Shown: positions 26,279 to 36,276, numbered from the stretch's first letter. The stretch is 64,000 bases of DNA from Promicromonospora iranensis (GCF_028994775.1 NZ_JAJQMN010000009.1:186001-250000); one strand, 5' to 3'. The notes: generated by a model from the sequence alone, not told the origin. Translations and numbers: made by a program.

Positions 26279-27385
26279 GTGCAGCACTTCGCCTCCGACA
26301 ACTACGCCCCCGTCCACCCCGAGGTCATGGCCGCGATCGTCACGGCGAACGACGGTGCCGCCGTCTCGTACGGCGACGATCCCGTGACCGCCCGCCTCCA
26401 GGGCCGGGCCACCGAGGTGTTCGGCGAACGCGCCCGCATCTTTCCCGTCCTGAACGGCACAGGAGCGAACGTCATCAGCCTCATGGCCGCCTCGCCGCGC
26501 TGGGGCGGCGTGATCGCGAGCGACGTCGCGCACATCAACACGGACGAGAACGGCGCCCCGGAACGGGTCGGCAGCCTCAAGGTCCTCGCCGCACCGAGCG
26601 TGGAGGGCCGCATCGGGCCCGACGCCGTGGACCGCTACGCCGGCGACCTCGGCAACGTGCAGCGTGCGCAGCCGGCGGTCCTCAGCCTCACCCAGGTCAC
26701 CGAGCTCGGCACCGTCTACTCGACCGCCGACCTGAAGCTCCTCGCCGACACCGCCCACGCGGCAGGTCTGCTGGTGCACCTCGACGGCTCGCGGCTGGCG
26801 AACGCGGCGGCCACCCTCGGCGTCGGGCTGCGGGAGATCACGACCGACGTCGGTGTCGACATCCTGTCCTTCGGCGCGGCGAAGAACGGCGGCATGCTCG
26901 GCGAGGCGGTCGTGGTGCTGGCCGACGGCGGGCACGGCGCACCGGGCCCGGCGGCAGATCTCGTCGAGGCGGTGCCGTACCTGCGCAAGGCGACCATGCA
27001 GCTCGCCTCGAAGACCCGGTTCGTCTCCGCGCAGCTCCTGGCGCTGCTCGGCGAGCCCGGCGCGCCGACGTCGGGCACGGGGGAGGGCTCGCCGCTCTGG
27101 CTGCGCAACGCCGCGCACTCCAACAGGATGGCCGCGCGTCTGCGCGCGGGTATCGAGGCGGCAGGGCTGACCGGCGCCGTTCGCATCACCTGCCCCACGG
27201 ACGCCAACGTCGTGTTCGCGACCCTGCCCCGGGTGGCGGCGGACCGGCTGCGCGCGCACGCGCGGTTCTACGACTGGGCGCCGGGCGAGACGGCGGACCG
27301 CGTCGAGGTGCGGTGGATGTGCGCATGGGACACGACGGCGGCGGACGTCGACGGGTTCGTACGAGCACTCGGCGACGCCGTCTGA
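26279..27385 (+). CDS. ltaE: Low-specificity L-threonine aldolase
   Basis: A 368-residue PLP enzyme of fold type I that cleaves threonine or related beta-hydroxy amino acids to glycine and an aldehyde. It opens with FASDNYAPVHPEVMAAI; other family parts are VLNGTGANVISLMA, SDVAHINTDENGAPE and the PLP-binding Lys in LSFGAAKNGGMLGEAVV (near residue 203). The start is GTG 26279; the ATG at 26271 is out of frame. The genomic link to neighbours is not obvious. Some relatives act on other beta-eliminating or hydroxy-amino substrates, so specificity is open. Confidence 0.88.
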   Translation: MQHFASDNYAPVHPEVMAAIVTANDGAAVSYGDDPVTARLQGRATEVFGERARIFPVLNGTGANVISLMAASPRWGGVIASDVAHINTDENGAPERVGSLKVLAAPSVEGRIGPDAVDRYAGDLGNVQRAQPAVLSLTQVTELGTVYSTADLKLLADTAHAAGLLVHLDGSRLANAAATLGVGLREITTDVGVDILSFGAAKNGGMLGEAVVVLADGGHGAPGPAADLVEAVPYLRKATMQLASKTRFVSAQLLALLGEPGAPTSGTGEGSPLWLRNAAHSNRMAARLRAGIEAAGLTGAVRITCPTDANVVFATLPRVAADRLRAHARFYDWAPGETADRVEVRWMCAWDTTAADVDGFVRALGDAV

Positions 27386-27441
27386 CAGACCGGGCCGGGT
27401 CATGGTGCACGCGGCAGCCCGAAGGGGTGAGACTGAGGCCC

Positions 27442-28731
27442 ATGACCCGTTTTCGTCCGCTCGGCCTCGTCGCCGCGGCGGTTCTCACGGTGGCGACCCT
27501 GGCCACCGGTTGTTCCGGCCCGACGGCGGAGCCTGACCCGACGGCACTGCCCGGACCTGCCCGGTCGAACGCGCAGCCGAGCGTGTCGCCCGGCACCCCG
27601 TCGCCGAGCGGCACGCCGTCCGGCCCGGGCGAGCCGTCTCCGGGGACGCCCACCGCAGGCGCCTCGCCGTCGCCGCGGACACCCGGGCCCACACCCGTGC
27701 CGACGGCGGGCGAGCCCGACCTGTCGCTGGTGGACGGCTGGACCCTGGAGGAGAAGGTCGGCCAGATCGTCATGGTGGGTCTGCCGGTCGCCGGCCCGTT
27801 CCAGCCGACGTTCGACATGCTCCGGGACCAGAAGATCGGTGGCGTGTTCCTGCACGGCCGCACCACGGCGGGCCGACAGCCGGTGAAGAACCTGGTGGAT
27901 GCCGCCGTCGGCGCCGCCGCGCAGGAACGGGAGCCGCTCTTCGTCGCGACCGACCAGGAGGGTGGTGCGGTGCAGGTGCTGCGCGGTCGCGGCTTCAGCG
28001 ACATCCCGAGCGCGCTCGACCAGGCCGAGCTGACCGCACCCGACCTGCGGGAGCGGTCCCGGACCTGGGGTGCCGAGCTCGCCGCCGCGGGCGTGAACCT
28101 CAACCTGGCACCGGTGCTCGACCTCGTGCCGCAGGCCGGCGCGTCGTCGAACGCACCGGTCGGCGTCTTCGGGCGCAACTACGGGTACACCGCGGAGTCC
28201 GTCATCACGCACGGCAACGCGTTCGCGGCGGGGCAGCACGACGCGGGCGTGCAGACGTCGATCAAGCACTTCCCGGGCCTGGGCCGCGTCACCGGCAACA
28301 CCGACGACGCGGCAGGGGTGACCGACACGGTCACCGGTCCGGACGACCCGTCGGTCGACGTCTTCGACGCCGGGATCGAGGAGGGCTCCGGGCTGGTCAT
28401 GATGTCGTCGGCGATCTACACCAGGATCGACCCGGACTCGCCCGCCGTGTTCAGCCCCGCCGTCGTGGGCCTGGTGCGCGAGCTCGGGTTCGACGGCGCC
28501 ATCATCTCCGACGACCTGTCCGCGGCGGTGCAGGTCCAGAGCGTGCCCGCGGGCACACGCGCGGTCCGCGCCGTGGATGCCGGGGTGGACATCGTGCTCG
28601 CCTCCGCGAGGCCGTCCGTCGCACCGGCCATGGTTGACGCGCTGGTCCGGACCGCGCGCGACGACCCGGACTTCGCCGCGAAGGTGGACGCGGCGGCGGC
28701 CCGGGTCGTCGCGGCGAAGGCCGACCTCTGA
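27442..28731 (+). CDS. Secreted GH3 lipoprotein, beta-N-acetylhexosaminidase (NagZ type)
   Basis: The 429-residue product begins at ATG 27442 (MTRFRPLGLVAAAV), with lipobox LATGC and a Pro/Ser/Thr-rich linker (about residues 30-100) that would lift the enzyme off the membrane. The GH3 catalytic domain shows GLPVAGPFQPTFDML, IKHFPGLGRVTGNTD (catalytic His region) and AIISDDLSAA (nucleophile Asp). This single-domain layout fits NagZ-like beta-N-acetylglucosaminidases acting on peptidoglycan or chitin fragments. It ends 3 bp before the convergent S9 peptidase. Confidence 0.87.
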   Translation: MTRFRPLGLVAAAVLTVATLATGCSGPTAEPDPTALPGPARSNAQPSVSPGTPSPSGTPSGPGEPSPGTPTAGASPSPRTPGPTPVPTAGEPDLSLVDGWTLEEKVGQIVMVGLPVAGPFQPTFDMLRDQKIGGVFLHGRTTAGRQPVKNLVDAAVGAAAQEREPLFVATDQEGGAVQVLRGRGFSDIPSALDQAELTAPDLRERSRTWGAELAAAGVNLNLAPVLDLVPQAGASSNAPVGVFGRNYGYTAESVITHGNAFAAGQHDAGVQTSIKHFPGLGRVTGNTDDAAGVTDTVTGPDDPSVDVFDAGIEEGSGLVMMSSAIYTRIDPDSPAVFSPAVVGLVRELGFDGAIISDDLSAAVQVQSVPAGTRAVRAVDAGVDIVLASARPSVAPAMVDALVRTARDDPDFAAKVDAAAARVVAAKADL

Positions 28732-28734
28732 CGG

Positions 28735-31041
28735 TCAGCGGTCGGCAAGACCCAGCACGTCCAGCACCCACGCGTGCTCGAACGCGATCTGCTCCCACGC
28801 GGAGTAGCGCCCCGAGACGCCGCCGTGCCCTGCCGACATCTCGATCTTCAGCATCGCCGGCGCGCCCGCGGCCTGCAGCCGGGCCACCCACTTCGCCGGC
28901 TCCACGTACAGCACGCGGGTGTCGTTGAAGCTGGTGGTAGCCAGGATCCGGGGGTAGTGCGAGGCGTCGTCGGCCACGTTCTCGTACGGCGTGTACGAGC
29001 GCATGTACGCGTACACCTCGGGGTCGTGCAGGGGGTCGCCCCACTCGTCCCACTCGGTGACGGTCAGGGGGAGCGTCGGGTCCAGCATCGACGTCAGCGC
29101 GTCCACGAACGGCACGCCCGCGAGCACGCCGGCGAACAGCTCGGGTGCCAGGTTGGTGGCGGCTCCGACGAGCAGCCCGCCGGCGCTGCCGCCGTCGGCC
29201 ACCATGCGGTCGGACGACGTCCAGCCGGTGTCGACGAGGTGCCGGCCACAGGCCACGAAGTCGGTGAACGTGTTGCGCTTGGCGGCCAGCTTGCCGTCGT
29301 CGTACCAGGCGCGGCCCATCTCGCCGCCGCCTCGTACGTGGGCGATCGCGAAGACGACGCCGCGGTCCAGCAGGCTCAGGCGGGGCACCGAGAAGTACGG
29401 GTCGATCGAGGACTCGTACGCGCCGTACCCGTACAGGAGGAGGGGCGCGGGCTCGGCGGGCGTGTCGCCGGTCGAGTCCGCCCCGGTGGTCGAGCCCGGC
29501 GAGACCCCGAACCGGACCTTGTCCTTGCGCCAGACCAGGGAGATCGGGATGTGCGTCCCGTCCTCGGCCACCGCCCACTCGCGGCGCTGGTCGTAGTCGC
29601 CGGCGTCGTAGCCGCCGAGCACCGGCTGCTGCTTGAGCAGGGTGCGCTCGCCCGAGGCGACGTCGTACAGGTAGAGCGACTGCGGCGTCACGAAGGAGGT
29701 GTAGCCGACCTTGAGGTTGGGCTGCTCCCAGACGCCGACGCCCGCGCCGACCGACTCCAGCGGCTGGCCGAACGAGATCTCCTGGAAGTCCCAGGCCCCT
29801 CGTTGACCTGCCGCGCCGGAACCGGTCTCCAGCTGGAGGACGGCCGAACGTGAGATCGCCTCGCGGCGGTAGTAGAGCACCAGGTACCGCTCGCTCGCGC
29901 TCACACCCTCCAGCCGCACGTCCGGAGCGTGCGGCACGACGACGGTCGCCGCCTCCGGGGTCACCGTGTCACCGGGCGCAGGGACGGGGGAGCTGACCAG
30001 CTCGAAGTTCAGCGCGTCCTTGTTGTGCAAGATCAGGAGGACGTCACGGGTGCCGTCGGCGGGCGGCGAGGGCGGGTCGACCAGTGTGGGCGGCTCGGCC
30101 AGCGAAGGGGGCTCGACCAGAGCCGTCGGCAGCACCGCATGCTCCACGGTGTACTCGACCCCCTCGCGGCGGGGCCACACGACCCGGAACTCACCGGTCG
30201 GGTCGTCCGACTCCAGCAGCCAGGACTCGCTGGTCACCTTGGAGCCGAGCTCGATCTGCAGGTACTTCTTGGACCGGGACAGCCCGACGCCCACCCAGTA
30301 GCGCTCGTCCGGCTCCTCGAACACGATCACGTCGTCGGACGCCGGGGTGCCGAGCCGGTGCCGCCAGACCCGCCACGGGCGCCAGGCCTCGTCGACGGTG
30401 AGGTAGAAGATGTGCTCACCGTCGGGCGCGAACAGGGCGCCCGGGGCGGTGTCCCGCACCTCGTCCGGCAGGTCCTGGCCCGTGGCGAGATCGCGGACAC
30501 GCAGTGTGTACCGCTCGTCGCCCGCGGTGTCGGTGGCATAGAGCAGGCGGGCGCCGTCGTCGGACACGTCGAGCGAGCCCAGTGCGAAGAAGTCGTGGCC
30601 CTCGGCCTGGACGTTCTGGTCGAGCAGCAGCTGCTCGCCGGGGACCGGCTCGCCGGGCTCGAGCACGCGGGGCGACCAGTCGTCCGGCCCGGTCGCGCGG
30701 TAGCGCGCGTGGATCGGGTACTGCTGACCCTCGACCGTGCGGGCGTAGTACCACCAGTCGCCGTCGCGCGACGGGACGGAGAGGTCGGTCTCGAGGGTGC
30801 GGCCCTTGATCTCGTCGAACAGGGTCTGCCGCAACGGCGCCAGGTGCTCCTGCTGGGCCAGCGTCCAGGCGTTCTGCGCCTCCAGGTGCGCGACGACCTC
30901 CGGGTCGTCCTTGCGGCGCAGCCACTCGTAGTCATCGGTGAAGGTGTCGCCGTGGAAGGTGCGCTCGCTCGGGCGACGCGCCGTCCGGGGGGACTCTGCG
31001 GTAGAGGGGGCGGTCTCTGGGGGAGTCAGGGCGTCAGGCAC
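28735..31041 (-). CDS. ptrB: Prolyl-oligopeptidase family serine peptidase (oligopeptidase B type)
   Basis: 768 residues, near the usual length for oligopeptidase B. The N-terminal part gives the start-side motif DDYEWLRRKDDPEVVAHLE and a seven-bladed propeller. The C-terminal alpha/beta-hydrolase holds the nucleophile in VADGGSAGGLLVGA (Ser near residue 616), Asp in the region after TEWDEWGDPLHDPE (about 685-695) and His in SAGHGGVSGRYSAW (about 738). It cleaves short peptides, typically after basic residues. A GTG start at 31041 has no visible ribosome site. No signal peptide, so cytoplasmic. Confidence 0.9.
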   Translation of the reverse strand: MPDALTPPETAPSTAESPRTARRPSERTFHGDTFTDDYEWLRRKDDPEVVAHLEAQNAWTLAQQEHLAPLRQTLFDEIKGRTLETDLSVPSRDGDWWYYARTVEGQQYPIHARYRATGPDDWSPRVLEPGEPVPGEQLLLDQNVQAEGHDFFALGSLDVSDDGARLLYATDTAGDERYTLRVRDLATGQDLPDEVRDTAPGALFAPDGEHIFYLTVDEAWRPWRVWRHRLGTPASDDVIVFEEPDERYWVGVGLSRSKKYLQIELGSKVTSESWLLESDDPTGEFRVVWPRREGVEYTVEHAVLPTALVEPPSLAEPPTLVDPPSPPADGTRDVLLILHNKDALNFELVSSPVPAPGDTVTPEAATVVVPHAPDVRLEGVSASERYLVLYYRREAISRSAVLQLETGSGAAGQRGAWDFQEISFGQPLESVGAGVGVWEQPNLKVGYTSFVTPQSLYLYDVASGERTLLKQQPVLGGYDAGDYDQRREWAVAEDGTHIPISLVWRKDKVRFGVSPGSTTGADSTGDTPAEPAPLLLYGYGAYESSIDPYFSVPRLSLLDRGVVFAIAHVRGGGEMGRAWYDDGKLAAKRNTFTDFVACGRHLVDTGWTSSDRMVADGGSAGGLLVGAATNLAPELFAGVLAGVPFVDALTSMLDPTLPLTVTEWDEWGDPLHDPEVYAYMRSYTPYENVADDASHYPRILATTSFNDTRVLYVEPAKWVARLQAAGAPAMLKIEMSAGHGGVSGRYSAWEQIAFEHAWVLDVLGLADR

Positions 31042-31084
31042 CGCGTAAGCGTATCCGCGTCCGTGTCAGAACTTCACGGAAGTA

Positions 31085-31122
31085 CCGGACGCGCAGGCCA
31101 CGGGAGTGGCCTGCGCGTCCGG
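31085..31122. terminator. Hairpin terminator downstream of the GH59-like gene
   Basis: Perfect 17-bp arms CCGGACGCGCAGGCCAC (31085-31101) with 31106-31122 and a GGGA loop, 20 bp past the minus-strand stop at 31142. Confidence 0.8.
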
Positions 31123-31141
31123 CACGTGCGTGGGGTGCGGG

Positions 31142-33922
31142 TCAGGGCCGCGTGGTGCCGCCCGTCAGCGCGTCGACGCCGTCGAGCGTGTACGTCCCGT
31201 CGACCACCCGGACGGACACGGTGTGCCGCCGCTGCTTCAGGTCACGGAGCCAGTACGACGTCTCGCGCGTGCCCACCGTGCCCACCTGGACCGTGCGCGG
31301 TGTGCCGCCGTCGACCGTCACCTCGAGCGTCGCCGCACCGGTCGCGCCGAAGAGGTTCAGCCCGGTACCGGTGAAGGGGATGGTCACGGACTGGCCGGCA
31401 CGCAGCACGTGCTGGGTCCGGTTGAAGTGGGCGAACCCGGCCTGGGTGAACGTGAACCCGTCCGGGTAGGCCAGGCGCGCGTCGGAGTCGTCGATCTTCT
31501 CGGACGCCCAGGCGTGACCCTTGATCGGGGTCACCGCGAGGTTGTCGTACTGGGTGTTGTAGAACCCGCTCGTCAGCGCGATCCGCCCGGCGAGCACGGG
31601 GTTGGCCGACGAGTCGACGTGCCGCACGAGCTGCCCGCCGTCCAGCGTCGCCGTGACCACGTTCTCCCGTGCCTCGACCGCGAGAGTGTGCCACGCGCCG
31701 CCGTCGAACCCCGCCACCGTGCCGGAGGCGATCACCCTGTCGAGCTTGCGCAGCTGCCATCGCCCGTCCTCGTGCACGCGGACGGCATACGTGGCCTGGT
31801 CCCCGCCGCGGGCGTACGTCTGGCGCACGCCCAGCCCGGCGAAGTTCTCGAGCGAGGCGTCCCGGTCCACGCCGTCCAGCCGGAAGTCCACGGTCGCGGT
31901 GTAGCTGGCCCAGCGGTGGTCACCCAGCACCGTGGACGGTGCCGCCGTCTGGAGCACGTCCTGCCGGCCGTTGCCCCACGTGTTCCAGACGAAGCCCCGG
32001 TTCTCGCCGTGGATCTGCTGCTGCAGCACGTTGCGGTGCCTGCGGTCGCCGGTCCGGACCACCTCGAACGCGCCGTCCTGGTCCGCTGTGTACCGCGGCG
32101 TGCCACCCCGGCGCTCCAGGTACGTCATCTCCCGCCCGCCGACGGTCGTCACGGGGTAGTCGTCGTACTCGAAGTTGTCCCGGTAGGGCAGCTCGAGGAT
32201 CGTGTCCCGGGTGTCGGGCGCGAAGTCGCCCGGCGTGTACTCCGCCGTGTCGCCGTGCACCCCGTCCTCGAGCGTCGACAGCGTGACGATCGAGTAGGCG
32301 GGCACCTTCACGCGGTACACATCGTGCTCGACGCCGCCGATCGACTCCGTGCGGACCGGCTCGTAGTAGCCGGCCTTCTGGAAGTAGTTTGCGTCGTACG
32401 CCTGGCCGGCGTCCGGGCCGCGCGTCTCCCACGTGTAGAGCGGGCGCCCGGCCGCGCCCAGGTCGGCCACCTTGACCTCGAAGTACCGCTCCGTACGGGT
32501 GTTGTTGGCGTGCACCTGCGACCACTCGGCGTCGCCGTCGGCGCTCGCGGGTGTGCGGGCCGTGAGGACGGTGCGCGTCGAGGTGTCGACGTTCGTGCCG
32601 CCGTCGCCCTTGGTGCCGTCACCGCCGGTGGCACCCTCGACGTACTCCCAGCCGTGCTCGACGAACTGGTGGAAGTGACGCACGGCCACGAGGCCCACGT
32701 CGCCCTCCCAGTAGCCGGACCACGGGTCGGAGGCGCGGACCAGGTGCTTGGGGGAGTACTGCGTGCCCTCGTACATGGCGCTGACAGCGGGCTGGAACAG
32801 GAAGGTCGTCATGTGCGCCGGGTCGCTGCCCGCGCCGCTCCAGCGATAGGCGTTGATGAACCGGTCCGCGATGTCGGCGGCCCCGATGGTCCCGCCGACG
32901 CCGCCGCGGCTCGGATCGGCCGCGAGCCGGTACTGCGGGTCGATCATCGGTGCGACGCCCTCGGAGTACAGGATCTCCTTGCCGAACTCCTTGTTGAGCC
33001 GCGTGACGTTCGGGCCGCCCACGATGTCGTAGTGGTAGCCGAGGGCGTCCACCTGCTCGAGCGCGGCCGGGTCGGCGAGGATCCGGCCCGCGATCGCGTC
33101 GCCCTCCCGGTAGGAGTCCAGGGCGACGATCTTGACCTTCGAGTAGTCGTAGCGCGCGTCCGGTGCCGCGGCGTCACGCTCGAGCCACTGCGCGAACTGG
33201 ACCGTCCACGCCAGCTCGGAGGCCTGGTAGGTCGCGCCGCGCACCTCGTTCTGGGACGGGCTCATCCAGTCGAACTCGACGCCGAACGTGTCGTAGGCGG
33301 CGTCGATGGTCTCCTTGTACCACTGGTACCGCTTCGCGGGATCGTTGCCCGTCCAGGACGGCTCGCCCCAGCGGAGCGCCTCGATCTCGATGTCGGGGTT
33401 GATCGACAGGGCGTCCGCGATGAAGTGGAAGCCGGCGCCGCGCAGCACGTTCGCGGGCTCGTCGGCGCTGCGCTTCGTGGCGGGCTCCGCACCCGACGAG
33501 CTGTTGCTGTCCGCCCCGAGCTCGACCTTGATGTGCTTCAGGCCCGCTCCGGTCTCGGTGTCGAACAGCATCCGCATGATCGTCCAGTAGGCGTCCGGGT
33601 TCTCCTCCTTGTAGTCGAGGAGCAGCTTCGACGTGTTGTTGCACGAGACCGAGCCGAAGCCGCCGAACGTGTTGTAGGGGCGGCCGTCGGCGCGGCGCTC
33701 GACGTCGTCGCCGTCGACCACGAGCTCCTTCCAGGGGATCGACGGGTCGTCGAGGCGGAGCTCTGGAAGGGGCGGGTCGGCCGAGACCGCGGTGGGCGCG
33801 GCGGGCGCGGACCGGGTATCCGGTGCCGCACCCGCCGGGGGTGTCATGAGGCCGCCGACCGTGAGGGCGAGGACGGCGACCGTCGCTGCTCCCGCGGCCG
33901 TGCTGCGGTGGGTACGTGGCAT
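31142..33922 (-). CDS. Secreted glycoside hydrolase, GH59-like (galactocerebrosidase family)
   Basis: A 926-residue exported enzyme. MPRTHRSTAAG plus a hydrophobic core and AGAAP is a signal peptide. The barrel opens with TFGGFGSVSCNNTSKLLL; clan-A acid/base Glu is in DWMSPSQNEVRG (near residue 222) and the nucleophile Glu in ILYSEGVAP (near 319). A beta domain follows the barrel, then a concanavalin-like lectin module (about 610-790) and a C-terminal beta domain with TQHVLRAGQSVTIPFTG and TYTLDGVDAL. Layout and motifs fit GH59 beta-galactosidases better than GH30. Likely degrades an extracellular galactoside. Substrate not predictable. Confidence 0.8.
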   Translation of the reverse strand: MPRTHRSTAAGAATVAVLALTVGGLMTPPAGAAPDTRSAPAAPTAVSADPPLPELRLDDPSIPWKELVVDGDDVERRADGRPYNTFGGFGSVSCNNTSKLLLDYKEENPDAYWTIMRMLFDTETGAGLKHIKVELGADSNSSSGAEPATKRSADEPANVLRGAGFHFIADALSINPDIEIEALRWGEPSWTGNDPAKRYQWYKETIDAAYDTFGVEFDWMSPSQNEVRGATYQASELAWTVQFAQWLERDAAAPDARYDYSKVKIVALDSYREGDAIAGRILADPAALEQVDALGYHYDIVGGPNVTRLNKEFGKEILYSEGVAPMIDPQYRLAADPSRGGVGGTIGAADIADRFINAYRWSGAGSDPAHMTTFLFQPAVSAMYEGTQYSPKHLVRASDPWSGYWEGDVGLVAVRHFHQFVEHGWEYVEGATGGDGTKGDGGTNVDTSTRTVLTARTPASADGDAEWSQVHANNTRTERYFEVKVADLGAAGRPLYTWETRGPDAGQAYDANYFQKAGYYEPVRTESIGGVEHDVYRVKVPAYSIVTLSTLEDGVHGDTAEYTPGDFAPDTRDTILELPYRDNFEYDDYPVTTVGGREMTYLERRGGTPRYTADQDGAFEVVRTGDRRHRNVLQQQIHGENRGFVWNTWGNGRQDVLQTAAPSTVLGDHRWASYTATVDFRLDGVDRDASLENFAGLGVRQTYARGGDQATYAVRVHEDGRWQLRKLDRVIASGTVAGFDGGAWHTLAVEARENVVTATLDGGQLVRHVDSSANPVLAGRIALTSGFYNTQYDNLAVTPIKGHAWASEKIDDSDARLAYPDGFTFTQAGFAHFNRTQHVLRAGQSVTIPFTGTGLNLFGATGAATLEVTVDGGTPRTVQVGTVGTRETSYWLRDLKQRRHTVSVRVVDGTYTLDGVDALTGGTTRP

Positions 33923-34083
33923 GAGGAACTCTCCGTCGTCATTGACAGGTCCGAGGAGAGCGATGATCGGACGTGATCACTTATGACCGGATGGTGCGGA
34001 CCAGGGGTGCTCTCCGGCCTCGAAAATACGGGGCACCGCACGGAACGGTCAATAATGTGATCGATGTTGATCGAATCTGGGAG

Positions 34084-35382
34084 CTACCGCTTGAGGTCCA
34101 CCCAGGTGAGGCGGTGGTCGCTGCTCGGGAACGGGTACACGCCCGTGAGCCGGGACAGCGGGTCGGCGGCGACCGGCCAGAAGACACCGGCGTCCCGGAC
34201 CCGCAGGTCACGCGAGGGCAGCACGTAGTCCACGCGCAGGTTGCCCGGCGTCGTGTCGGCGAAGTCGGCGGTGTCGAGCGCCGGGGCGCCCCGGTGGTCC
34301 AGGTTCGCGCCGCCCTGCAGGGCCGAGGCCTCGAACCCGCCCGCCGACGTCGGCAGCGGGTCGGTGATCCTCGGGTGGCGCAGCAGCTGGTCGATCGCCG
34401 CGCCCACGGAGTCGCCGTCGAGGGGGTCGGCGTTGTAGTCGCCCACGATCACGAAGGACGAGCCAGGACGCAGCCCGCCGCGGCGACCCTCGTCGTCGTA
34501 CTGGTAGCGGGCGGCACGGCCGCCGCGCACGTAGTCGGCCCAGAACCGGATCTCGTCGTGGTTACGCAGGCCGTTGCGGTCCTCGGCGCCGTCGAACGAC
34601 GGCGGGGTCGGGTGCGCCGCCAGCACGTGCACCGTCCGGTGGCCGACGCGCACCGGGACGTCCCAGTGCGACTTGCTCGACAGCGGCAGGACCGCCAGCT
34701 CTTCGGCCGAGTACCAGTCGGCAGGGGCGGCGGTGGCGGGGTCGTCCGGCAGGAGCGCACCCGGCATGTCCTGCCACCTGAAGTTCTGGAACGTGCGCAC
34801 GCGGTCGTGCTGGATGGGGTACTTCGACAGCACGACCATGCCGTACTGCCCCGGGAACAGGCCGAAGCCGAGCGCGTCGTCGCCCCCGCCGACGGTGCCG
34901 TCGTTGTTCAGGTCGAACCCGCTCGGGATACCCGTGTTCGACGGCGCGACGAACGCGTACGGGTACTCCACCGGCTTGCCGGTGCCCTGCGGAACCTCGA
35001 GGTAGTTCTCGCGGAACAGGTCCGCGGCGGCGTACGGGTCGGCGTCGCCGGAGTAGTCGAACTCGTTGAGGAGCACGACGTCGGGGTTCGCGTGCTGGAT
35101 GACCTCGGCCACCGTCGCCGCCTGGGCGTCGTCGCCCGTGGAGAGGTCGGCGACGAGCTCACCCTCCGTCGCCCGGTTGAGCGAGAGGTTGTAGGTGGCG
35201 GCGCGCAGGGTCCGGCGGCCGGCGTCGGGGCGCCCGGCGCTGCTCCGCTCCGAGACTGCCGGTGCCGCGCCCGCCGAGGGCGTGCCCGCTGATGCTGCGC
35301 CCGCCGAGGCGACGAATGCCCCGGCCAGCAAGGCCGCTGCCGCGGCGGCGCCGGTCAGGCGCACGGGGGTACTGGCTCGCAT
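34084..35382 (-). CDS. Secreted endonuclease/exonuclease/phosphatase-fold hydrolase
   Basis: A 432-residue exported protein starting at ATG 35382, with AAGGAGCAGTC in front; signal peptide MRASTPVRLTGAAAAAALLA. The EEP fold is shown by RRTLRAATYNLSL, the metal-binding Glu in DVVLLNEFDYSG, VGDYNADPLDG and the final FPSSDHRLTWVDL (Asp-His pair). An EF-hand/dockerin-like calcium loop DLNNDGTVGGGDDA lies near residue 155, inside the domain. It probably hydrolyses phosphodiesters or phosphomonoesters outside the cell. Close relatives are annotated only as EEP family proteins. Confidence 0.88.
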   Translation of the reverse strand: MRASTPVRLTGAAAAAALLAGAFVASAGAASAGTPSAGAAPAVSERSSAGRPDAGRRTLRAATYNLSLNRATEGELVADLSTGDDAQAATVAEVIQHANPDVVLLNEFDYSGDADPYAAADLFRENYLEVPQGTGKPVEYPYAFVAPSNTGIPSGFDLNNDGTVGGGDDALGFGLFPGQYGMVVLSKYPIQHDRVRTFQNFRWQDMPGALLPDDPATAAPADWYSAEELAVLPLSSKSHWDVPVRVGHRTVHVLAAHPTPPSFDGAEDRNGLRNHDEIRFWADYVRGGRAARYQYDDEGRRGGLRPGSSFVIVGDYNADPLDGDSVGAAIDQLLRHPRITDPLPTSAGGFEASALQGGANLDHRGAPALDTADFADTTPGNLRVDYVLPSRDLRVRDAGVFWPVAADPLSRLTGVYPFPSSDHRLTWVDLKR

Positions 35383-35667
35383 GACTGCTCCTTCTTCGGG
35401 CGCCGTGCTCCGCGGTGTGTCACGGCTGCCGTGCCTGGGGGGTGCTGTGCGGTGGTCCGCGTCAGCCACCGTAGAGCGGCGTCGGTTCGGCCGGGTGAAC
35501 AGCGTATGAACAGCCTGGCACCCGGGCCACGGACGTCCCGGGCGGGTCGTGATCCAATCGTTGCGCCCCAGGGGCCGGTGCGGGTGTCCGCGACGGTAGT
35601 TTTCCGGGGCGGCCGCTCCGGTCGCGACGTCGGCGTCCGCCGTCGTGCCGCCTCTGAGGAAGAGCCG

Positions 35668-36276
35668 ATGAACCGCACCCTCCCTTCCGCCCGCACCGCC
35701 GTCGTCGGTCTGCCCGGCCGGGGCCCGGCCGGTCGCCCGGCCGGTCGCCCGGCCCGGCTGCTGGCGGCCGCCGCCGCGGCAGCCGTGTCGCTCACGATGC
35801 TCACCGGCTGCGGGGCGCTCGACGAGCTCATGTCGGACGGGGAGGCGCCGCGCGACGAGCCCGGCGGTGAGATCACCGCCTCGGCCGAGGCGGACGCCTT
35901 CGAGATCCTCGAGGGCGACTGCATCGACCTGGCGGCACTCGACGGCTACGGCGACTCCGCGGCGGGCGACGAGTTCGAGGTCGAGTCCGTGCCGGTGGTG
36001 CCCTGTGCCGAGCCGCACACCGGCGAGGTCTACGCCGAGCTGGTCATGGAGGGCGACAAGTTCCCGGGTGCGAAGGCCGTCGCGAAGACGTTCGAGGAGT
36101 GGTGCTACGCGGAGTTCGAGAAGTTCGTCGGTCTCTCGTACGACGAGTCCGTGTACGGCTACACGGGCTTCTTCCCGACCAAGGACACCTGGGAGCAGCT
36201 CGACGACCGCACCCTGCAGTGCGTCGTCAGCTCCGAGGAGCCGGTCACGGACAGCCTCAAGGGCGTGGCGGAGTAG
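35668..36276 (+). CDS. Septum-formation-family lipoprotein
   Basis: A 202-residue lipoprotein from ATG 35668 (MNRTLPSARTAVVG), with GAGGAAGAG just upstream. The N-terminus contains a GRPAGRPA repeat, encoded by a duplicated GGCCGGTCGCCC, before the hydrophobic core and lipobox LTGC (Cys near residue 48). The mature part has the pattern EGDCIDL ... VPVVPCAEPHTGEVYAEL ... EWCYAEFEKFVG ... LQCVVSS, with four conserved Cys typical of the actinobacterial septum formation domain. It acts at the outer face of the membrane; the exact role is unknown. Confidence 0.82.
   Translation: MNRTLPSARTAVVGLPGRGPAGRPAGRPARLLAAAAAAAVSLTMLTGCGALDELMSDGEAPRDEPGGEITASAEADAFEILEGDCIDLAALDGYGDSAAGDEFEVESVPVVPCAEPHTGEVYAELVMEGDKFPGAKAVAKTFEEWCYAEFEKFVGLSYDESVYGYTGFFPTKDTWEQLDDRTLQCVVSSEEPVTDSLKGVAE

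Noticed and set aside
26257-27441. Extension of the GH3 frame upstream through the threonine aldolase
   Set aside because: The translation is Arg/Gly/Pro-rich shadow sequence; a clean lipoprotein start exists at 27442.
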